NCBI GenBank assembly: GCA_041987545.1
Contig: JBHIWH010000002.1
Coordinates: 1 to 64,000, forward strand
Direction of reading: 5' to 3'
Origin: JAJRXR01 sp041987545
GTDB lineage: Bacteria; Planctomycetota; Phycisphaerae; Phycisphaerales; UBA1924
Length of the DNA: 64,000 bases
Positions within the stretch are counted from its first letter, which is position 1; each line of letters opens with the position of its first letter. This document shows positions 9,195 to 20,176 of this stretch, in pieces. The translations under genes were made by a program, and so were the position numbers. The notes below the pieces were generated by a model. That model was not told the DNA's origin, did no database searches, and worked only from the letters and a program-made list of their open reading frames with translations.

Positions 9195-10055
9195 TCACTC
9201 GCCCGGCTTGATAAACCGGGGCTCGTCCGTGTACACGTTGTCCTCCCGGTCCGACGGGTCGGCGTCCGGGCCCATCGAGTAGAAGTACGGGCGCCCGGCG
9301 TTCGTCTTGCCGCCGTCCCCGTCCCCGGGCGTCAGCTGCATCGCGTTCGGGCACTCGTCGGGGTCCCGCTCCTTCTCGGTGATGAAGTTGCGGCGGACGC
9401 GCTGGAACGCCAGCTCCTGGTAGAACACCGGCGGCTCGCTGTAGAAGTACCCGTTGTTCGCGGCCGTCGAGCCACGCATCCGCACCGGGGAGCCCGGGTC
9501 GCAGTCGGCCCGGGACCCGTCCGTGACCTCGCCCTCGAAAAGCGGGTGCACGTACCGGATCGGCTGGCCCCAGGCGTCGAAGACGGTCAGCAGCTCGGGC
9601 TGGCCGTTGTTCTGCGTCACCTGCCCCCCGCCGCCCGAGGCCGGGGGCGTGTAGAGCTTCACGAAGTCCGACCCGAGCCCCTCGGCGACGCCGATGGCGC
9701 TCGAGTAGTCCCTGGCCTGGAGCAGGTACAGCCCGATGGAGTTGATGACCGAGCCGCCGCTGTTGGACGGGATCACGCCGTCGATCACCGGGAAGTTCCG
9801 GTTGCCGACGGTCGTGTTCTCCTCGTAGGCGACGAACGGCGGGGGGCGGTCCTCCCCGCTGTCGGCGACGTAGTTGGACAGGGACGTGTCCAGCGAGCGG
9901 ATGACGTCCCTGGTCACGTTGGCGCGGCTGGTCGTGGTCACGCGGGCGCCGACGGCGACCACGAGCGTCACCAGGATGCCCACGATGATGATCACCACCA
10001 GCATCTCGATGAGCGTGAAGCCGCGGGCCCATGGGCGGCGGGCGGTCCGGGTCAT
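9195..10055 (-). CDS. Type IV pilin-like/pseudopilin protein with prepilin signal
   Basis: 286 aa. The ATG at 10055 is chosen over upstream codons because an AGGAGGA Shine-Dalgarno precedes it and it begins a class III prepilin signal: a short basic leader (MTRTARRPWAR), the processing site G|FTLIE with Glu at +5, and a 20-residue hydrophobic helix. The remaining 230 residues are a large globular domain with four cysteines and a Gly/Asp-rich loop. It is much larger than the GspG-like proteins at 57-58 kb, which suggests a minor pseudopilin or a specialised planctomycete pilin. It stands alone, away from the secretin block. Confidence 0.88.
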   Translation of the reverse strand: MTRTARRPWARGFTLIEMLVVIIIVGILVTLVVAVGARVTTTSRANVTRDVIRSLDTSLSNYVADSGEDRPPPFVAYEENTTVGNRNFPVIDGVIPSNSGGSVINSIGLYLLQARDYSSAIGVAEGLGSDFVKLYTPPASGGGGQVTQNNGQPELLTVFDAWGQPIRYVHPLFEGEVTDGSRADCDPGSPVRMRGSTAANNGYFYSEPPVFYQELAFQRVRRNFITEKERDPDECPNAMQLTPGDGDGGKTNAGRPYFYSMGPDADPSDREDNVYTDEPRFIKPGE

Positions 10056-10215
10056 GGATCGTGTCCTCCTGAGGCGGCGTGCCCCCGGCGCTGCGGCGCC
10101 GAGGCGGCCTGGCACGGGCCTCCCCGGGGGAGGCGCGTCGTGATGTCGAGCGGGCCCGCGCCCGCGTCCCACCGCCGACAGACTATACGGGACGCCCCGG
10201 GGGCCTGATCCCGCT

Positions 10216-14325
<4,110 letters not shown>

Positions 14326-14519
14326 GATGCGTCGGGCCTTCCGGGCGGTGGCGCCGCCCTCTCGTCGCGGCGGGTGTGTGATCCCCCGCCGCGCGTCTAC
14401 GGATCGTGTTTCGGCGCCGGCCCGCCCGCCGCGGATTCACCGCCGCGATCAGGCGCCGACGCCATCGCTGATGTCTGGTGGAGGGACGCCACCCGGCTCG
14501 GGCGGCGTAGGGCTCGGGC

Positions 14520-14879
14520 TCAGGCCCGGGCCGGGGGCGGCAGGTCGAGCAGCCACACGTCGATCGTCTCGACGGGGCCGACCACGCCCAGTGGAGCCTC
14601 GACGATCGGCGCCGGGCCCGCGGGCGCCCGGGCGACCCGCGTCGCCTCGCCCTCGGTCTCACGCCGCTCGACCAGATCCCGGATGACCCGGACGACCTCC
14701 GTCGGCAGGCGACGCAGACAGACCCGCTCGCCGCCCATTGTCCCGACGGACGCGAGGGCGGCCTCGGCGCCGACCACGAGCTGGACCGAGATCGTCAGCA
14801 GGACCAACAGCGACAGCCCGCCGCCGGCGCCCACGCCCCTCGCCTCGCCTCGATGGCCGGTTCGTTCGGTCAACACCAC
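14520..14879 (-). CDS. Small hypothetical membrane protein
   Basis: About 119 aa if it starts at GTG 14879 (GTG 14876 or TTG 14873 are alternatives; no convincing Shine-Dalgarno). One predicted membrane segment (LSLLVLLTISVQLVV) is followed by a soluble C-terminal part with a charged helix (LPTEVVRVIRDLVERRE) and a Pro/Ala/Gly-rich end. Codon use matches the neighbours. No family is recognised. It lies upstream of secA on the same strand, 194 bp away, and back to back with the TSCPD gene. The 194-bp gap before secA holds no other gene I can support. Confidence 0.45.
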   Translation of the reverse strand: MVLTERTGHRGEARGVGAGGGLSLLVLLTISVQLVVGAEAALASVGTMGGERVCLRRLPTEVVRVIRDLVERRETEGEATRVARAPAGPAPIVEAPLGVVGPVETIDVWLLDLPPPARA

Positions 14880-15041
14880 AAGTATCGGCCCGCCAAGGGC
14901 CCCGAGCAAGCCGAGCCCGGGATCGCCTCCCTGCTGATTCGGCAGTCCCGCGCCGAGATTCGAGCCCGCCGGGGGGCAGGCCCGATACTCACCTCTCCCG
15001 GGCCCGCGAAACGGGCGTCTGGGCGGTACAGTCACCCCCTC

Positions 15042-15431
15042 ATGGCCCACGACGAGGACGTTGCCCAGATGGTCGCCACCCGCCAGGCCCTCCTGCCCAC
15101 CCGCGAGTCGCTCACCCACAAGTTCACCATCGCCGGGCACGAGGGCTACCTCACGATCGGCCTCTACCCCGACGGCAAGCCCGGCGAGATCTTCATCAAG
15201 ATCTCCAAGGAGGGCTCGGCGATCTCCGGCATGTGCCAGGCCTTCTGCCGGGCATTCTCGATCGCCCTGCAGTTCGGTCTGACCACCGAGGAGGCCGTCG
15301 CGAGGTTCAAGGGCATGCGGTTCGAGCCGATGGGCGCCACGTCCAACCCGGACATCCCCGAGGCCCAGTCGATCGTCGATTACGTCGCCCGGTATCTCGA
15401 GATCCAGTTCGCCGACGCGCCCCGCCGCTGA
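15042..15431 (+). CDS. Stand-alone TSCPD-domain protein (C-terminal module of class II ribonucleotide reductase)
   Basis: 129 aa. From about residue 20 onward the sequence matches the TSCPD domain at the C-terminus of adenosylcobalamin-dependent ribonucleotide reductase NrdJ: THKFTIAGHEGYLT, then GxPGEIFIKISKEGS, SGMCQAFCR, and RFEPMG...NPDIP...SIVDYVARYL. Here the domain is encoded alone, without the catalytic barrel. In NrdJ this module sits beside the catalytic domain; as a free protein it may bind nucleotide or assist reductase. The ATG at 15042 is the first in-frame methionine directly before the domain. It ends 24 bp before the stop of the convergent dehydrogenase gene. Confidence 0.85.
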   Translation: MAHDEDVAQMVATRQALLPTRESLTHKFTIAGHEGYLTIGLYPDGKPGEIFIKISKEGSAISGMCQAFCRAFSIALQFGLTTEEAVARFKGMRFEPMGATSNPDIPEAQSIVDYVARYLEIQFADAPRR

Positions 15432-15455
15432 TCGCGACCCGCCGCGGCCAGACCC

Positions 15456-16427
15456 CTAGACAACCCGGTTGGGCGGCTCGTCCCCGCGCAGCACCGCGGC
15501 CACGTTCGCGCACGCCATCGCCGCCATCTCGCGCCGGTACCGGTCCTCGGCGCTGCCCAGGTGGGGCGTCATCACCACGTTCTTGAGCCCGACCAGCCCC
15601 TCGTGCACCCGGGGCTCATGCTCGAAGACGTCCAGGCCGGCCCCGTAGATCCGCCCCTCCGCGAGCGCCGCGGCCAGCACCCCCTCGTCGATGATCGGAC
15701 CCCGGGCCGTGTTGACGATGATCGCCCGGGGCTTCATCCGCCCGAGCGCCGCGGCGTCGATCAGCCCCCGCGTCTGGGGCGTCAGCGGGCAGTGCACGCT
15801 CAGCACGTCAGCCCGGGCCAGCCCCTCCTCGAGCGAGACCCGCTCGGCCGCAAGGGGCGCCTGCTCGAACTCCCAGTGCCTCGACCGGGCCGTGTAGATC
15901 ACCCGCATCCCGAAGGCCGCGGCCCGGGTCGCCGCCGCGTACCCGATCCGCCCCGCCCCGAGCACGTGGAACGTCCGCCCGTTCAGGTCCAGGCCCATGA
16001 AATCGCTCGGCCCGAGCGTGCCGTGCTCGGCCCAGGCGCCCGAGCGGGCGAACTGGTCCCCCTCCACGACCCGCCTGGCGACCGCGAGCATGAGAGCGAT
16101 CGCGACGTTCGCCGTGCCCTCGGTCACCGCGTCGGGCACGTTGGTCACGATCACGCCCCGCCCGCGGCACGCCTCCAGGTCGATGTTGTCCACACCGACG
16201 GCGTGGTTGGCGACAACCCTCAGCCCCTCCCCGGCCGCGTCGAGCAGCCCGTCGTCCACCCGCTCGCTGACCCACGTGATCAGGCCCGCCGCCCCGTTGA
16301 CGAACTCCAGCAGCTCGCCCCGGGGCATGTCCCGGTCGGAGCCGACCCGGATCCGGGCGCCCGGGATCTCAATCTCGCCGTGCAGCTTCCGGGTCACCGC
16401 GACGACGGGCGTGGTCGGCGTGCTCAT
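15456..16427 (-). CDS. D-isomer-specific 2-hydroxyacid dehydrogenase (glyoxylate/hydroxypyruvate reductase-like)
   Basis: 323 aa. Family signature elements are in order: NHAVGVDNID, the NAD(P)-binding VLGAGRIGYA, an HCPLTPQTRGLI block, the catalytic Arg in VNTARGPIIDE, Glu in GLDVFEHEP and His in TPHLGSA. The overall pattern is that of GhrB/GyaR-type glyoxylate or hydroxypyruvate reductases acting in the cytoplasm; the exact substrate is not determined. The ATG at 16427 is chosen because the longer upstream reading frame is low-complexity Gly/Arg sequence that overlaps the divergent gene. Only 56 bp separate the two start codons, so both promoters must fit there. Confidence 0.93.
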   Translation of the reverse strand: MSTPTTPVVAVTRKLHGEIEIPGARIRVGSDRDMPRGELLEFVNGAAGLITWVSERVDDGLLDAAGEGLRVVANHAVGVDNIDLEACRGRGVIVTNVPDAVTEGTANVAIALMLAVARRVVEGDQFARSGAWAEHGTLGPSDFMGLDLNGRTFHVLGAGRIGYAAATRAAAFGMRVIYTARSRHWEFEQAPLAAERVSLEEGLARADVLSVHCPLTPQTRGLIDAAALGRMKPRAIIVNTARGPIIDEGVLAAALAEGRIYGAGLDVFEHEPRVHEGLVGLKNVVMTPHLGSAEDRYRREMAAMACANVAAVLRGDEPPNRVV

Positions 16428-16483
16428 GCGGTAAGGTATCCCGCCCCACGGACGGGGCCCAGCCACCCCGGACGGACCGACGC

Positions 16484-17296
16484 GTGCACGACCGCCTCCT
16501 CCTCGATTTCGAGCCAGACCACCCCGGCCCGGACCGATCCCCGGGCGAGCCGATCCGCGTGTTGGCCTGGAACATCCAGCACGGCGGGGGCCCGCTCCGC
16601 ACGCCCCACATCGCCCTCGCCCTCCTCGAGGCACGCCCGGACATCGTCGTCCTCACCGAGTTCAGGGGCTCTCGCGGCGGGCAGATCGCGGGCATCCTGC
16701 ACGACCACGGCCTCCGGCACGCGCTCCGCTCGCCCGCCGACCCCCGCTGCAACGGCGTCTGCCTCTGCGCCCGCTGGCCCCTGGAGCCGGGCCCGGACGC
16801 GGGCGCCTTCGCCGACCGGCCGGACCTGGCGACGCGCTGGGCCGACGCCTCGATCCCGGACCTGGGCCTGCGCGTCACGGGGGTGCATGTCCCCGACGCG
16901 GTCCGGGGCGACGCCCGGGCCGTGGCGCGCAAGAGCCTGTTCTGGCAACGGTTGAACCGCTCGGCCGTGTCCTCGACCGGCTCGGACCGCGTCGTCGTGG
17001 GCGACTTCAACACGGGCCGCCCGGGCATCGACGAGTCGGGCCGAACGCTCACCTCGGCCGCCCACCTGGGCCGCCTGGAGACCATGGGCTTCGCCGACGC
17101 CTACCGCCTCCTGCACGAGGGCCGCCGCGAGTACACCTGGCACAGCCCCACCGGCTCGGGCTTCCGCCTCGACCACGCGTACGTCTCGCCCACGCTCCAC
17201 GCCCGCGTCCGCCGGTGCGAGCACGTGCACGAGCACCGGACCGGGGGCCTGTCGGACCACGCCTCGCTGGTGCTGGAGGTCGATCGCGCGGCGTGA
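16484..17296 (+). CDS. Endonuclease/exonuclease/phosphatase (EEP) family protein
   Basis: 270 aa with a GTG start. The EEP fold is shown by VLAWNIQHGG near residue 26 (Asn of the metal site), IVVLTEFRG (catalytic Glu), VVVGDFNTG (Asp and Asn), FRLDHAYVS and the terminal SDHASLVLEV (Asp-His dyad). The family cleaves phosphodiester or phosphate esters in DNA, RNA or lipids, with Mg2+. No signal peptide or extra domain is present, so it is probably cytosolic and could be an ExoIII-like nuclease. It is divergently arranged with the dehydrogenase gene. Confidence 0.9.
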   Translation: MHDRLLLDFEPDHPGPDRSPGEPIRVLAWNIQHGGGPLRTPHIALALLEARPDIVVLTEFRGSRGGQIAGILHDHGLRHALRSPADPRCNGVCLCARWPLEPGPDAGAFADRPDLATRWADASIPDLGLRVTGVHVPDAVRGDARAVARKSLFWQRLNRSAVSSTGSDRVVVGDFNTGRPGIDESGRTLTSAAHLGRLETMGFADAYRLLHEGRREYTWHSPTGSGFRLDHAYVSPTLHARVRRCEHVHEHRTGGLSDHASLVLEVDRAA

Positions 17297-17389
17297 CCCC
17301 GTCGCGCACGCGGCCTCTCGGGGCCGGGGCGGCCGCTCTGGGCCGTCGAAAAAACCCTAGAAAAATAGACCGAAACAGCCCTGCACCGC

Positions 17390-17418
17390 TTGATGGTCCG
17401 AGAAAACGCGGGTACAAC
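17390..17418 (+). promoter_or_regulatory. Putative sigma-70 type promoter of the HU-like gene
   Basis: TTGATG at 17390-17395, an exact 17-bp spacer, then TACAAC at 17413-17418, in a locally AT-richer stretch of an otherwise extremely GC-rich region. It would place the transcription start near 17425, giving a leader of about 120 nt before the HU-like gene. Confidence 0.6.
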
Positions 17419-17546
17419 AGCCCGCGTCAGGCGATCCGCGGCCCCAGGACGGGGCGTTCGGCACGCCTGTGACGGAGCGATTCACGGCCCCGCGTCCCGC
17501 GTCCGAGGGGTGCGGCGGGGGCCAGACCAGAAGAACGGAGCAAGAC

Positions 17547-17984
17547 ATGGCGAAGCGTTCCACCCGCAAGAAGACCACCCGCAAGAAGACCACCCGACGC
17601 ACCGCGTCCCGCAAGAAGACCACCCGCCGCCCCGCGGCCAAGAAGGCCGCCCCCAAGGCTCGGATCACCTCCGCTCGCGGCAAGCCCCGCTCCAAGTCCG
17701 AGGTCTACGGCATCATCGCCGAGAACGTCGGCATCACGAAGAAGGAAGTCGCCGGCGTCTTCGACACCATGGGCCAGATGATCCAGGCCGACCTGAAGAA
17801 GGGCGCCGTCGGCACCTTCAACGTCCCCGGCATGATGAAGGTCCTCGTCCAGCGCAAGCCCGCCACCAAGGCGCGCAAGGGCATCAACCCCTTCACCGGC
17901 GAGGAGACCATCTTCAAGGCCAAGCCCGCCCGCAACGTCGTCAAGGTCCGCCCCCTCAAGGGCCTCAAGGACCTCGTCGCCTGA
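17547..17984 (+). CDS. HU-family DNA-binding protein with histone H1-like lysine-rich N-terminus
   Basis: 145 aa. Residues 1-46 are almost only Lys, Arg, Thr, Ala and Pro with repeated RKKTTR units, like the tails of eukaryotic H1 and of bacterial AlgP/Hc1-type proteins. Residues about 47-143 are an HU/IHF fold: SEVYGIIAENVGITKKEV, then GTFNVPGMMKVLVQRKP, a GINPFTGEE arm segment and VRPLKGLKDLV at the end. It should coat and bend DNA. The ATG at 17547 follows GGAG at 17536; the frame is open upstream, but that part lies between the promoter and the Shine-Dalgarno. A strong terminator follows. Confidence 0.93.
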   Translation: MAKRSTRKKTTRKKTTRRTASRKKTTRRPAAKKAAPKARITSARGKPRSKSEVYGIIAENVGITKKEVAGVFDTMGQMIQADLKKGAVGTFNVPGMMKVLVQRKPATKARKGINPFTGEETIFKAKPARNVVKVRPLKGLKDLVA

Positions 17985-18014
17985 TCGCGAGCGACAGCTT
18001 CAGCGCATCAACAC

Positions 18015-18046
18015 GAGAGGCCCGGGCGCTTGCCCGGGCCTCTTGT
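18015..18046. terminator. Strong bidirectional hairpin between convergent genes
   Basis: A perfect 11-bp stem (GAGGCCCGGGC at 18017-18027, GCCCGGGCCTC at 18032-18042) with a 4-base loop, followed by TTGT on the plus strand. It terminates the HU-like gene and sits exactly at the end of the convergent M28 peptidase gene, so it can serve both. Confidence 0.75.
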
Positions 18047-20142
18047 CAATCGTGCTTCACGAAGTCGCTCGCGAATCGTTCCACGCGCCGTTCCGCCGAC
18101 GCGAACCATTTGGCAAGCGCCTCGCATTGTCCCAGGTAGTGCCCAAGATCCTCGGTGTGCAGGGCATACTCCAGCCCCGGCAAGACCCACGATGCGTACC
18201 CACTGGTCGCGTCTGGGCCGGCGAACGCGTTGCGGAACCACGGACGGCCATCGAAGTCACCGAAGGCCTCCGAGCACCAGCTTCGCTCGATATCGCGCAG
18301 CATCTCGCTGAATTCTCTCTGGTGATAATCGGGTTGGACGGTCCGTAGCCCGTCGCCGATCATTGCTGCGCGCTCTCGGAACGACTGCGCCGCCGACAGG
18401 ACTTGTTCATGGGCCTCGCCGATTCGCTCGCGTGAATCAGCTCCGAACAGATCCGACGTACCCAGGTACCTCGATAGCCTCTCAATCCGTTCGGTCACTG
18501 CTTCGGCATACCGCTCTGGGCGTTGGACGCCCCACCGCTCCCCCGCCAGCCGCGCCGCGATCGCCAGCGTCATCCGCGTGATCATCACCGCCGGCTCGTA
18601 GTCCTCCCCCACCACCGCTCGGTACCACGCCAGGTCGTCGTAGAGCGTGTGGTACGCCGTCCCCCGCGAGCCGCCGCCCGTCAGGTACATCGACGGCACG
18701 CACGCGTGGCACAGGAAGCCCACGTGGTCCGACCCGCCCCCGAGCGCCCCGATCGTCGGCCCGCTATCGCCCGAGCGCGATGTCCACTCCTCCAGGACCG
18801 TCATGGAGTCATCGCGCGCCTGGGGCACCTGCCCCGCCGCGGCGACGATCACGTCCCGCAGCGAGGGCGACGCGCTGGCGCCGAACCTCGGCCCCATCGC
18901 CGACGCGTCCAGGTTGATGTACGCGACCGCGCCCTCGGTCAGCCGCTTCAGGTCCCGCTCGACGAACTCGCTGGACCCGATGATGCCGTGCTCCTCGGCC
19001 CCCCACGCGCAGAACACGACCGACCGCGCCGGGCGCATCCCCTCGTCGGCCATCTTGGCCATCACCCGCGCCGCCTCGATCACGCAGATCAGCCCGCACG
19101 CCGGGTCGGACGCCCCGTACCCCCACGCGTCGTGGTGGCAGCCGATGAAGACCTCCTCGTCCGGGTGCGTGTCCCCCTCCAGCCGCGCGACGACGTTCCA
19201 GATCTCCGTCAGCTCGCGGCTCTGCTCGACCTGCAGATTCACCCGCAGCTCGTCGCCCCCGGTCAGCATGTACCGCAGGGGCAGCCCGCCCTGCCAGTCC
19301 TCGGGCGCCTCGTCGCCGGCCATCCGCGACAGGATCTCCTGCGCCGCGGCCCACCCGATGGGCTGGACCGGGATCTGGGGCAGGCCAACCTCGGACGGGT
19401 CGAGCCGCTCGACGCCGTCGATCGCCGGCTCGCCCGGCGTCAGCGGGTCGCCCACGTAGTCGAGCGTCTTGATCGACCCCCGCTGGATGCTCGTCTCGTT
19501 CGCGTACCCGCCGCGCGGGTAGGGCAGCCCCTTGCGGTACCCCGCGTCCTCCGGGTCGGTGTAGATGATCAGCCCGAGGGCGCCGGCTTCCTGCGCGTAC
19601 TTGGCCTTGTACCCGCGGAAGTTCCCCCCGTAGCGTGCGACGACGATCTTGCCCTCGCACGAGACGCCCAGCTCGTCCAGCTTGCGGAAGTCCTCGAGCC
19701 GCCCGTAGTTGACGTACACGACCTCCCCGGTCACGTCGCCCGAGCCCGAGTAGGCGTTCCACCCGCTCCGCAGGTCCTGGTTCTCCGAGTACTCGTTTCC
19801 CTCGACGGCGCGCTCGCGGATCGGCAGCTCGACGACCTCGGGCGAGACGACCCGGACCGACGCCTCGCCCGGCCTGGGCAGGTAGACGTCGAACGCCTGC
19901 CGCTCGACCTCCAGACCGAAGCCCTCGAAGGTGTCGATGAGCCTCTCGACCAGGCGGCGGTCACCGGGCGTGCCCGCGTCGTGGGGCTCGCCGGCCGTCC
20001 AGTCGTGGAAGCCCCGCAGCGCGTCCGCCGAGACCTCGCCGATCAGTGCCCCGGCGTACTCGTGCGCCGACCGATCGTCCTGGGCCCACGCCCCGCCGAC
20101 ACCAACGCCCAGCGCGCACGCCGCGAGCAGCTTCCAACGCAT
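18046..20142 (-). CDS. Secreted M28 family metallopeptidase (glutamate carboxypeptidase II-like)
   Basis: 698 aa with a Sec signal peptide (cleavage after GAWA, residue 20). A PA-type insert lies at about 140-245. The co-catalytic zinc site follows the PSMA/GCPII pattern: GCHHD (His336), ASDPACG (Asp346), GAEEHG (Glu383/Glu384), LDAS (Asp412) and SDHVGF (His473). The C-terminal part (about 560-698) is helical, like the transferrin-receptor dimerisation domain. It should release amino acids from peptides in the periplasm or outside. SD GGAGGTGA precedes the ATG. It lies 34 bp downstream of cstA on the same strand, consistent with joint peptide use. The last about 160 codons have clearly less G/C at third positions than the rest. 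Confidence 0.93.
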   Translation of the reverse strand: MRWKLLAACALGVGVGGAWAQDDRSAHEYAGALIGEVSADALRGFHDWTAGEPHDAGTPGDRRLVERLIDTFEGFGLEVERQAFDVYLPRPGEASVRVVSPEVVELPIRERAVEGNEYSENQDLRSGWNAYSGSGDVTGEVVYVNYGRLEDFRKLDELGVSCEGKIVVARYGGNFRGYKAKYAQEAGALGLIIYTDPEDAGYRKGLPYPRGGYANETSIQRGSIKTLDYVGDPLTPGEPAIDGVERLDPSEVGLPQIPVQPIGWAAAQEILSRMAGDEAPEDWQGGLPLRYMLTGGDELRVNLQVEQSRELTEIWNVVARLEGDTHPDEEVFIGCHHDAWGYGASDPACGLICVIEAARVMAKMADEGMRPARSVVFCAWGAEEHGIIGSSEFVERDLKRLTEGAVAYINLDASAMGPRFGASASPSLRDVIVAAAGQVPQARDDSMTVLEEWTSRSGDSGPTIGALGGGSDHVGFLCHACVPSMYLTGGGSRGTAYHTLYDDLAWYRAVVGEDYEPAVMITRMTLAIAARLAGERWGVQRPERYAEAVTERIERLSRYLGTSDLFGADSRERIGEAHEQVLSAAQSFRERAAMIGDGLRTVQPDYHQREFSEMLRDIERSWCSEAFGDFDGRPWFRNAFAGPDATSGYASWVLPGLEYALHTEDLGHYLGQCEALAKWFASAERRVERFASDFVKHD

Positions 20143-20176
20143 TGAGTCACCTCCAGACAGAACTTCTCGGGTGGGA

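Noticed and set aside
6096..10208. A 1370-codon open frame on the plus strand
   Set aside because: It is antisense to the dehydrogenase, symporter, glutaminase, tRNA and pilin genes, and its translation is Arg/His/Pro-rich low-complexity sequence. In such GC-rich DNA stop codons are rare in the antisense frames.
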